Notes under the pieces: model-generated
The model's database searches: none
What the model was told of the DNA's origin: nothing
What the model saw: only the letters and a program-made list of their open reading frames with translations
Origin: Pirellulales bacterium
GTDB lineage: Bacteria; Planctomycetota; Planctomycetia; Pirellulales; DATAWG01
Length of the DNA stretch: 64,000 nucleotides
NCBI GenBank assembly: GCA_036267355.1
Contig: DATAWG010000004.1
Location: forward strand, 1-64,000
Direction: 5' to 3'
In this document: positions 51,406 through 59,164 of the stretch, piece after piece
Position numbering within the stretch: the stretch's first letter is position 1
How the letters are laid out: each line of letters opens with the position of its first letter
Translations under genes and position numbers: made by a program

Positions 51406-52599
51406 TCACACGCCCGCGATGTCGCGATCAAAAATGCGATAGGTTTTGTATTTTCGCCCGCCGACGGCTTCGATCGTGCGATTCACCAAGGCGTTGTCTT
51501 CGAGTGTCCAGCTTAGCTCGGCCCCGGTGTAGCCCAGTGAGCGGCCCTGGTCGAACGTGCGCAAGATCAAGAGTTCGGCGACGCCGCGGCGGCGATATCC
51601 CTCAATGACCCCCAGGGCAAGCAGCCGGCATGTCTTGATCCGCTTCAGTCCGCGCAGCAGCTTCCACAACCCAATCGGCAATCCATAATGGAACAGGCGG
51701 CCATCGATGTCCCGCAGCGCTTCGTTGATATCCGGCAATGAAAGCGAAAATCCCACCGGCCGCCCTTCCACCTCCGAGAACAGCATCAACTCCGGCTTGG
51801 CGAAGCGAACCAACTCGCGGGCCATATACTGAAACTCGGCTTCCGTCATCGGCACGCCGCCCCAATTGTCTTTCCAGGCCTCGTTGAAGATCGTCCGCAA
51901 CCGCTGCAATTCCGCCGGCAGGTCGTCGCGCCGCAACGGCCGAACGCTGACGCCGCCGCGGGCCGCGACCCGCTCGACCCGCGCCCGCCAACCCGCATCA
52001 ATTTCGTTGTCCACGCGGTCGAACCACCATGCGAAGAGATCTTCGGCCTTCGTCAGTCCGCACGATTCGAGCAGTCCGCGATAATAGGCCGGATTGTGGT
52101 TCATCATCAGCCGTGGCGGCGTATCGAATCCGTCGATCAACAGGCCGCACTCATAGTTTGTCGAGTAGTTGATGGGGCCCATGATTCGCGTCCGGCCGCG
52201 GGCGGCTAGCCACGCGGCCGCCGCATCCAGAAGCGCATGCGCGACGTGGGGATCATCGGCTGATTCGAACATGCCGAAGCAGCCAACATTGTCTGCGTGC
52301 TTGGCGTTGTAAAGGGGATCGTCGCTTACGAGAATTCGCCCGACCGGTTCGCTACCGCGCCAAGCCAACAGTTTTGTCGCGGCGCCGTGGAGGTAGAAGG
52401 GATGCTTGCGCGGATCGAGAAATTCTTTCCGCTCGATCCGAAGCGGCGGCACCCAACAAGCGTCGGCCGCGTAAATTCGTGCCGGCAATGCGAGAAACTG
52501 GCGTCGATCCCGCCGGGAATTGGCCGGCCGCACGACAATCGTTCGGCCAAGCCTTTGAGGGCGTTGGACGGTCTCAATACTCACGTCCATGCACCTCAT
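51406..52599 (-). CDS. Acetyltransferase-like (GNAT-superfamily) protein
   Basis: The 397-aa product has a C-terminal segment RLLALGVIEGYRRRGVAELL resembling GNAT motif A, then GAELSWTLEDNALVNRTIEA. The N-terminal half contains the family-conserved IYAADACWVPPLRIERKEFL and a catalytic-domain-like GPINYSTNYECGLLIDGF. Similar proteins in several phyla are annotated as N-acetyltransferases of unknown substrate. ATG 52590 is an alternative start. It is a single gene. Confidence 0.8.
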   Translation of the reverse strand: MRCMDVSIETVQRPQRLGRTIVVRPANSRRDRRQFLALPARIYAADACWVPPLRIERKEFLDPRKHPFYLHGAATKLLAWRGSEPVGRILVSDDPLYNAKHADNVGCFGMFESADDPHVAHALLDAAAAWLAARGRTRIMGPINYSTNYECGLLIDGFDTPPRLMMNHNPAYYRGLLESCGLTKAEDLFAWWFDRVDNEIDAGWRARVERVAARGGVSVRPLRRDDLPAELQRLRTIFNEAWKDNWGGVPMTEAEFQYMARELVRFAKPELMLFSEVEGRPVGFSLSLPDINEALRDIDGRLFHYGLPIGLWKLLRGLKRIKTCRLLALGVIEGYRRRGVAELLILRTFDQGRSLGYTGAELSWTLEDNALVNRTIEAVGGRKYKTYRIFDRDIAGV

Positions 52600-52676
52600 A
52601 AAACGGCCGGCCTTGTGCCAGCCAGAAAGAACCTCTTCATTGAACCATACGAAGTTCCTCCGCCGAAGGCAACAGA

Positions 52677-52870
52677 CCAGGGTCCGTCAGATCATTCACG
52701 TGTGCCACTGGCAATCGCAGTCTGCCAGTGCGGCGCCGCGAGACGACCGTCACACTACCAGGGAGGGCCAAACCTAATCACACGTCCGGACGGCGACGAT
52801 CGATACACAGTCGAGCGTCCCGCGGCGGTTCTCATTGGCAGACTTCGCTTGCCAGTGGCACACCCTGGTA
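52677..52870. repeat. Long inverted repeat, GTGCCACTGGCA family
   Basis: The left part (52677-52730) includes GTGTGCCACTGGCAATCGCA and TCTGCCAGTG. The right part (52832-52870) includes GGCAGACTTCGCTTGCCAGT and GGCACACCCTGGT, the inverse. About 100 bp of unrelated sequence lies between. A fragment of the same family is at 8952. It occupies the space between two minus-strand genes. Confidence 0.7.
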
Positions 52871-52883
52871 GAGACCAACTTGA

Positions 52884-53567
52884 TTAGACCGTAAAATTCC
52901 CGCCAGGTTCGACGGCGTGCGGGATCGATTGCGTATGGCCGCGGACGCGCTCGGCCCATTGCTGGGCGTCCTGTTTGATCACCGGCCAAGTGTTGTAATG
53001 ACTGGGCGCGACGTGTCGCGGATTCAATAGCTTGACGGCTTCCAGCGAGTCGTCAGGGCCCATCGTGAACAAATCGCCGATCGGCAGCACCGCCAAATCC
53101 AAGCCTGCGGCCCCGATCATCTTCATGTCGGAAAAGAGGGCCGTGTCGCCGGCGAAATAAAGCCGCTGGTCGCCCACGGTCAGAACATATCCGCCGGGAG
53201 TGCCCCCAGGAGTGCCGTCCGGCAACACCGAACTGTGATGGGCGATCGTCATCTTTGCCCGGCCAAACGGCATCGGCATCGATCCGCCGATATTCATCGG
53301 TAGCGTTTTGGACACGCCCTGGTTGCCAAGCCACTGGCAGATTTCGAAATTCGCGACCACGGCGGCGCCGGTGCGTTTGGCGATTTTCACCGCGTCGTTC
53401 ATGTGATCGAAATGGCCGTGGGTGAGAAAAATAAATTCCGCCTCGACATCACCGGATTTCGCCGCGGCGGCCGGATTGTCGTCGAGATACGGATCGACGA
53501 GAAAGCGATGATTGCCGGCCGCGACCGACCACGTGGCATGCCCGAGCCAAGTCAATTCGATGGCCAT
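52884..53567 (-). CDS. Metal-dependent hydrolase, UPF0173 (metallo-beta-lactamase fold)
   Basis: ATG 53567 is preceded by AGGAG. The 227-aa product has the opening ELTWLGHATWSVAAGNHRFL, the metal motif THGHFDHMND (HxHxDH), YFAGDTALFSDMKMIG as the second metal segment, and the closing His in VAPSHYNTWPVIKQDA. The length and motifs match the UPF0173 group of small zinc hydrolases of unknown substrate. It appears monocistronic. Confidence 0.94.
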   Translation of the reverse strand: MAIELTWLGHATWSVAAGNHRFLVDPYLDDNPAAAAKSGDVEAEFIFLTHGHFDHMNDAVKIAKRTGAAVVANFEICQWLGNQGVSKTLPMNIGGSMPMPFGRAKMTIAHHSSVLPDGTPGGTPGGYVLTVGDQRLYFAGDTALFSDMKMIGAAGLDLAVLPIGDLFTMGPDDSLEAVKLLNPRHVAPSHYNTWPVIKQDAQQWAERVRGHTQSIPHAVEPGGNFTV

Positions 53568-53694
53568 GGATGATCTCCTGTCGAGAACTGTTTCGCGCGT
53601 GTGCTCAATCCAATCGTTTTATACGCCGCGCCGGACAGACGACCCTAGGGGCGCCGTCCGCCAAGTTTTTGGAATTCGGTCTCGCCGCAGCACA

Positions 53695-54963
53695 TCAATC
53701 GATCTTTTCCGCGGCAGAACTCACACCCAGCCGGCGGCGAATTTCCGCGGCAAGCAGCATCATCTGGAGCAACTGACCCAACGAGCTTTCCTCGTGCGAG
53801 GGGAGGTGAATCACGCCACACCTCGTGAGCCATCCGCCGTCGGGCTTTTGAGGACTTTCCGGAACCAAAAGCCGGTCGCGGCGAAGCGCATCTACGATAA
53901 TCTGGGTGGCGAACCCTCCTCGTAATGGATCGCCATGGTATTGCAACTCATGTTCCAATTGCCTGCCGCGTTGCAACTGGGATTCGGTGCACCACGTTGC
54001 CGTTGCTGCCAAGGCGCTACTTTGGGCCACGATCCCGCCGCCGACCGAGCTGTCCCAGCGCTCAGCCACATGCGATACAGCGGCGAAATCGAGCGCCGGA
54101 TTATCGCCGGGCGGCGCGGTACGAAATTGTTCGCCGATCATCGCGGCCCCTTTGAGCAACGCCACGATATCGATGCCCATCGCGGCCGCTGGCACCAGCC
54201 CGGGAGCCATCAACACCGACGCTGGCGCCATCAAAGCGGTAGGCGGCGAAAACCGGTCGTGGCATCCGATGGCAGCGACCAATTCTACCACGCTGCTTTG
54301 GGCCACCGCGATCGGAACCAGTAATTCGGCCGCGGCTTCGCGATCGCCGCCGCAAGAGCGCTCTAGCGCCGCGAGCAAGCACGGTAGTGCCGTGGGAGCG
54401 TCTGGCTTGGCGGTTCCATTGCCGTCGCAATCGATCGCGATCAGCGCCCAGCGTTCTTCAACCGTGGTGGCGCGTCGCGTGTGGCACAGCAAATCGAGCA
54501 GTGCCTGCAAAGCATCGTTGTCGAAGTCACTCCTATTGGGGCCGCCGCCGACAAAATAAATCCGTGGTCGGCCGCCGCGGTCGCCGCGCGAAAGTTCGTT
54601 GTGATAAGGATGGCAAGCGGCGGCGAACAATGCTCGCACACCCAAGAGACTGCCGTGTGCCGAAAGAATGACGACGCGATCGACCGCCTCGCGCAGCCGC
54701 TTGCCGAGAGCGAGCATTCTGCCAAGCTCACTTTCGCGCCGCGACCGCTGATAATCGGCGAGCATCCGTTGCGGCGAATCGACCAAAGACAAATTCTCGC
54801 CGGGCTGACCTTCCAAGTCGCCGAACAATTCGCTGCGCGCCGCCTCGAATCGATCGTGGACCGCGATCACTTCCGTGCGGCTAATCGCTGTGAACGGAAC
54901 GAAGCGTCGCGCCGGATCATATCGCAACGGTGCGAATCGTGGACCGAATCGGTTGGATGTCAT
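53695..54963 (-). CDS. Glucose-6-phosphate isomerase homologue with degraded active-site motifs
   Basis: The 422-aa product follows the PGI fold: SLLGVRALFAAACHPYHNEL, GGRPRIYFVGGGPNRSDFDN, LVPAAAMGIDIVALLKGAAM and FRTAPPGDNPALDFAAVSHV correspond in order to PGI family segments. The catalytic motifs are altered. The usual IGGS becomes SAHGS, the phosphate-binding SKSGGT becomes DCDGNGT, the GGR(F/Y)S motif becomes CHDRFS, and the terminal QxGVE..K is not recognisable. The protein is probably not an isomerase; a regulatory or sugar-phosphate-binding role is possible. It lies 29 bp after a FabD-like gene on the same strand and is likely co-transcribed. Confidence 0.75.
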   Translation of the reverse strand: MTSNRFGPRFAPLRYDPARRFVPFTAISRTEVIAVHDRFEAARSELFGDLEGQPGENLSLVDSPQRMLADYQRSRRESELGRMLALGKRLREAVDRVVILSAHGSLLGVRALFAAACHPYHNELSRGDRGGRPRIYFVGGGPNRSDFDNDALQALLDLLCHTRRATTVEERWALIAIDCDGNGTAKPDAPTALPCLLAALERSCGGDREAAAELLVPIAVAQSSVVELVAAIGCHDRFSPPTALMAPASVLMAPGLVPAAAMGIDIVALLKGAAMIGEQFRTAPPGDNPALDFAAVSHVAERWDSSVGGGIVAQSSALAATATWCTESQLQRGRQLEHELQYHGDPLRGGFATQIIVDALRRDRLLVPESPQKPDGGWLTRCGVIHLPSHEESSLGQLLQMMLLAAEIRRRLGVSSAAEKID

Positions 54964-54992
54964 CCCGGCAATCCGACGTTACGAATTTCGAT

Positions 54993-56156
54993 TCAGGCGA
55001 CGATAGGCGCGTGCGCGAGCAGCCAGTCTTCCAGCACGATTTGTCGAATGAGCGGCGCCCGCAGCAGCGCACTGCGCTGCGGCAGCAGCCGGGCGAGCCA
55101 AGGCCGGCGCACCGCGCGCGACATCGCCCGCATCCCGAGCCCCGAAATAGAGCGATCCGCCAACAGCCCGCGCACATTCTCGCTGACGCGCGTGAACGTG
55201 GCCGGCCCCAGGTTCGGCTCCGGTCCGACGTGCACGACCACTTCGACGCCCTGCGCCAGCGTCTCATAGACCGCGTCCCAAAGCCGTTGCGGATGGTCGA
55301 TCCATTCGGCCATGAGTTGCCGGCAGTTGGCGTCGTCGTAGCTGAACTTACCGGTGACCAGCGAAAGAACCGGCGGCATCGGCGCCTTCATCCCGGCATG
55401 GATCGTGTGCATCATCACCGCGGCGCGGTTCGGGATATTCCGCTGCCAGACGATCGGCGTGTGCAACGGCGGCCAGAGATGATCGTTCTTTCGCAAATGC
55501 AATCGTTGCGGCAACCACTCCGGCATCAACTCGGCAAATCGATCGATCGTTTTGCCTTGGCCATGCAAAAGCAGCGAATTCGGCGACAAAAAAGCTGAGA
55601 TGCCGATCACGCCTTGGCCCGCCTGGTTGATCCGCAAGCATAAGCGTTCGACCGCATGGCCATCGACGGCGGGGCCGCGCGAAAAGAGCACTCCCAAGGT
55701 CGTGCCCGCCGCCAGCTCGACGCAATCGGCCGACACTGCCAATGGCACGCGCAGGGCGTCGGCTAGATTCATCGCTCCGCCGGCCACCAGGGCCGAGATC
55801 TCACCCAGGCTGTAGCCATAGCCCATCCGGGCCTGCGAATAATCGATACCAAAAAAATCTCGCAGCAGGCGGATTTGCGCCAATTCCATGGCGACGATCA
55901 GCGACACCGCCTCGGCATAACAATTCAAATCGGTCGCTTCGCGCCGACGAACGCGGCCTACCAAATCGACCCCTCGACCAATCGAATCGGCGCAGATCTC
56001 GCCGGCTTCCTTGAGAAAAGCTTCGACAACCGGGCCATACGCGGCTTGAGCCAGAAGTTCGTCGCTGCGGCCGAGATTTGTCGTGTTGTAGCCGCGGAAG
56101 AAGAACGCCGTCGTCCCGAGCCGCCATTTCTCGTAGGAATTCTCGCTAACGCTCAT
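54993..56156 (-). CDS. Malonyl-CoA:ACP transacylase-like protein
   Basis: ATG 56156 (MSVSENSYEKWRLGTTAFFF) gives 387 aa; 56207 is less likely. FFFRGYNTTNLGRSDELL corresponds to the early FabD region, and RMGYGYSLGEISALVAGGAM carries the active-site motif as GYSLGE where FabD has GHSxGE. The length and order follow the acyltransferase fold, and later segments (MMHTIHAGMKAPMPPVLSLV, VVHVGPEPNLGPATF) match the C-terminal part loosely. The Ser is kept; the residue before it is Tyr not His. It may transfer acyl groups other than malonyl. Its neighbour is the PGI homologue. Confidence 0.75.
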   Translation of the reverse strand: MSVSENSYEKWRLGTTAFFFRGYNTTNLGRSDELLAQAAYGPVVEAFLKEAGEICADSIGRGVDLVGRVRRREATDLNCYAEAVSLIVAMELAQIRLLRDFFGIDYSQARMGYGYSLGEISALVAGGAMNLADALRVPLAVSADCVELAAGTTLGVLFSRGPAVDGHAVERLCLRINQAGQGVIGISAFLSPNSLLLHGQGKTIDRFAELMPEWLPQRLHLRKNDHLWPPLHTPIVWQRNIPNRAAVMMHTIHAGMKAPMPPVLSLVTGKFSYDDANCRQLMAEWIDHPQRLWDAVYETLAQGVEVVVHVGPEPNLGPATFTRVSENVRGLLADRSISGLGMRAMSRAVRRPWLARLLPQRSALLRAPLIRQIVLEDWLLAHAPIVA

Positions 56157-56320
56157 GGTGGACCAAGCATCCGATCGATTGCACAGTCGCGAAAGTATGG
56201 AATTCACCGGATTCGGCCATGCCGACCGGCTTCCCAGCCGTGTCGCTAGTTTTTATAGTAATTGAAGCGATAGGAAGAATGAACAACCGTGCATGCGATC
56301 GGTCCTTGGCTCGATCGGCG

Positions 56321-56424
56321 TAAGGCTCGGCCGAAAAATAACTTCACCACAGCCTCCTCTCCCTTGCGGGAGAGGGCAGCATGGGAGGTTCAAAAAACGG
56401 ACGTTATTTTTCGGCCGAGCGTAA
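56321..56424. repeat. 104-bp palindromic element, GGCTCGGCCG family, copy C
   Basis: The left end GGCTCGGCCGAAAAATAA and right end GTTATTTTTCGGCCGAGC are inverse. The interior shows CTCTCCCTTGCGGGAGAGGG, a hairpin. Copies A (9978) and B (28872) share the arrangement. It lies upstream of the low-complexity protein gene. Confidence 0.88.
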
Positions 56425-56547
56425 GCTCATGCATGACGACGGCTCAGCGCGGGAGCGCGACCGCGCGTCGAACACTGATTTTCCGGCCCATGCCCATTTT
56501 TGCAATTGGCACGGCACGACCCGTTGCCACACTCGTCTGGACAAACT

Positions 56548-58476
56548 ATGACCGATCCGAATTCCGCCGACCATTGGAATCTTTTGGCTGCCGAAATTGG
56601 TGCGAAACCTGCCACCGAAGTGCCGCAGCAAACGCCGCCGCACCCAGCACCGCCACTGCAAGCGCCGCCACTGCAAGCACCGCCGCGCCGCCCACGCCAG
56701 CCCGCTCCGCCAAAGCCCGCCCCGGCATCGCTGGCTAGCCCTCAACCGGGCGGCGGCGATTGGAACGAATTAGCTGCTTCACTGGGAATCGAGATTCCGC
56801 CCGAGCACCAGCCGCAGCCGGCGGTTGCTCGTCCGTCGACTCCAGTTGCGCGGGCGGTTGTTCCACAACCCAATGCCGTTCCGCATCGCGCGACGCATTC
56901 CGCTTCGGCGGCCGCCGAAGCGCTCGGAAGCGGTATGGAGTCGACTGCCGAGCGCGCAACATCGCACAGCGAAAACAGCGCGACTGGCGAAGAGCGCACC
57001 GTCGCGGGGCTCGGCAATGCCGAGCGAACAAGCCATGAACGCGGCCGACACGAACGTGGCGGTCGAAACCGCGGTGGACGTGACCGCGGTGGACGTGATC
57101 GCGGCGGTCGGGACCATGGCGACCGTGATCGCGGCCGGCACGGCGGCCGCCATGAGCGGCCCACCGAAACCAATTTGGAACCTGCTGCCGCTCGCAGCGG
57201 CGAGCAACCTCTTCCGGAAACCGACGATCATTTCGGGTTTGTCGAAGAGACAATCGAGACCATCGAGGTAGATCGCTTGGAATTGGATGTCGCGGGAGGC
57301 GAACCCCAAAGCTCGCTCGACGAGCGGGCGCCGCGAGATCGGCAACATAGCGATTCCGACGAGCCGCGCCGCGGCGGCCGACGCCGTCGGAGGCGTGGGC
57401 GACGAGGCGGCCGCGAGGAATCTCGCTCATCGTCGGAAGATCGCAAACTACCTGCGGATCGTGATTCGGAAGTCGCATTGAGGCCGGCCGAACCGTCCGA
57501 TGAATTGGGTGAACGCGAGGCCGAGAGAACCGCCGAAACGGAAAGTCGGGAAGATCAACGCGAATCGCTCGATTTCGACCATGCCGGCGGCGAGACGGAG
57601 CAGGAGCGGGAGTCTCGCAGTGAGCAAGAGCAATCGTCGGACGGTCGGCGGCACCGTCGCCGTCGCGGCCGCCGGGGTTCCCGTGAAGCTGGGGAATCGC
57701 GTGGCGGAGAATCGCGTGGCGGAGAATCGGCGCAGTCGTCAGGAACCGAAAAGCCTTCGCGGCACGCGGCCTCGCGCGGCGATGATGACGATTCCGACGA
57801 AGAGATGCGCGACGACGATCAACTCGCCGCGTTGCCGTATGGTTCGGCTGAGGACGATGATGAATCGCATGCTGGAAAAACCTCGGGACGCGACATTCCG
57901 AATTGGGGCGAAGTCGTCGGGATGATCATTTCCGGCAACATGGAATCGCGCGCCCGCTCGCCACGCGGCGGGCAGTCGGGCCGGGGCCGCTCGGCAGGAC
58001 CGAATTATGGCCGTTCGCGAGACCGTGACGAAGGCCGCCGGCCGGAGGAGCGGTCAGCCCGTCCGTACGGTGGCGGCCGGAGCAGGTCGCCGGAGCCCAG
58101 CTCGCAGCCGATGCCGCCAGTGATCAATCCGCCGGTTACCAATCATCCGCAAGGCACCGCGGCGTTTGGCGAGAGCGCGCCAGGCGGCGCCGAAGCCAGC
58201 AGCCCAGCGCCTGCTTCGGCGTCAGCTAACGCAGTGCCCAGCGATGCGGCGCCGGAAAGTCCCCTGCCAAGCAGTCCCCTGCCAAGCAATCCCGCGGCGA
58301 GCGTAGCGGCCATCATGGGAATTAGCTTTCCTAGCAGCAATTTGGTGCCGCCGCGTCCGGCTCACACGCCCAGCGAAAGCGCTCCGCAAAGCTCGAGTTC
58401 CGCTGTCGGCGGCAAGCAAGCTTCGCAGCCGGCGCGCGATCCCGAGCCCTTCGGTGGCGAGGCGGCGCCACAATAA
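56548..58476 (+). CDS. Large low-complexity Arg/Gly/Glu-rich protein
   Basis: ATG 56548 gives 642 aa. Two N-terminal copies of a short motif, DHWNLLAAEIGAKP and DWNELAASLGIEIP, flank a Pro/Gln/Ala stretch. The rest is mostly disordered, with blocks of Arg-Gly-Asp/Asn repeats (GRNRGGRDRGGRDRGGRDHG), Arg-rich runs and acidic Glu/Ser/Asp runs. One ordered island (residues about 450-467), DIPNWGEVVGMIISGNMESR, stands out. Arg/Gly blocks of this kind are common in RNA-binding or condensate-forming proteins, but nothing here proves that. No signal peptide. The gene lies behind palindromic copy C and before the dnaA terminator and promoter. Confidence 0.8.
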   Translation: MTDPNSADHWNLLAAEIGAKPATEVPQQTPPHPAPPLQAPPLQAPPRRPRQPAPPKPAPASLASPQPGGGDWNELAASLGIEIPPEHQPQPAVARPSTPVARAVVPQPNAVPHRATHSASAAAEALGSGMESTAERATSHSENSATGEERTVAGLGNAERTSHERGRHERGGRNRGGRDRGGRDRGGRDHGDRDRGRHGGRHERPTETNLEPAAARSGEQPLPETDDHFGFVEETIETIEVDRLELDVAGGEPQSSLDERAPRDRQHSDSDEPRRGGRRRRRRGRRGGREESRSSSEDRKLPADRDSEVALRPAEPSDELGEREAERTAETESREDQRESLDFDHAGGETEQERESRSEQEQSSDGRRHRRRRGRRGSREAGESRGGESRGGESAQSSGTEKPSRHAASRGDDDDSDEEMRDDDQLAALPYGSAEDDDESHAGKTSGRDIPNWGEVVGMIISGNMESRARSPRGGQSGRGRSAGPNYGRSRDRDEGRRPEERSARPYGGGRSRSPEPSSQPMPPVINPPVTNHPQGTAAFGESAPGGAEASSPAPASASANAVPSDAAPESPLPSSPLPSNPAASVAAIMGISFPSSNLVPPRPAHTPSESAPQSSSSAVGGKQASQPARDPEPFGGEAAPQ

Positions 58477-58752
58477 GGCCGCATGCGGCTTCTGTGAACG
58501 ATTCGTTAGCGCCGCTTTACCGGTGGTTGCTGGAGAGTGTGGGATGGCGCCAAAAGCGGGCGCGCAACGGCCAGCCCGAGCCGTGACGGCGCGGCCTCAT
58601 TCAAGACGGAAACACCCCTTTTCGGTAGGGCTGCGACGTCTTGTCGCGGCGACTTTCTCAGCGCCATCGTGGGTTCCGTTTTTTCCGGTCTAAGATTCCC
58701 GATCGCATCGACGCTTTTGAACTCCCGGAGGAGAACCAGCCCGCCGCGTCAA

Positions 58753-58796
58753 TCCCAAGTCGTTGCAATTATATGACTTGCGACTTGGGAGTTTTT
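58753..58796 (+). terminator. Intrinsic terminator upstream of dnaA
   Basis: A perfect 10-bp stem, TCCCAAGTCG (58753-58762) with CGACTTGGGA (58781-58790), is followed by GTTTTT. It separates the low-complexity protein gene from dnaA. Confidence 0.85.
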
Positions 58797-58966
58797 CCAT
58801 CCGCAGCCGGCCCGGCGATTGGTAAACAGATTTTCCACGGCCGGACGCATCTCGCGAAAAAAAAAATTCACCTTTCCGCCGACTTGTCGCACCCCGTTTT
58901 GCGAGGATTTTGCAAGCCCGCCGCAAGCCGCCTCGCGGGATGCTCGCGCACCTCCCAGAGGACCGT

Positions 58967-58994
58967 TTGACAGCGATGCTAGCAGACGTACAAT
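58967..58994 (+). promoter_or_regulatory. Strong sigma-70 promoter of dnaA
   Basis: TTGACA (58967-58972) and TACAAT (58989-58994) are 16 bp apart. The transcript would start near 59001, about 165 nt before the dnaA start. Confidence 0.75.
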
Positions 58995-59164
58995 CGGCAT
59001 CTCGTTGGTTGAGGAAAGTTCCCGTTGGGCAGCGGGGGATCAATCGGGTTTGTCTCTCGTTCGGGTCGCGCGTCGCTGACGCCAAGCCGGTTTGCCAGTT
59101 GGTTGCATCTGCGTTCGGGGTGCGCGCGGATAGACTGTCTACACTACTCGGTCAGGAAGAGACC

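Noticed and set aside
58477-59164. Replication origin beside dnaA
   Set aside because: Only one DnaA-box-like string (TTTTCCACG, 58831) and one AT run are visible; no cluster of boxes, and no dnaN follows.
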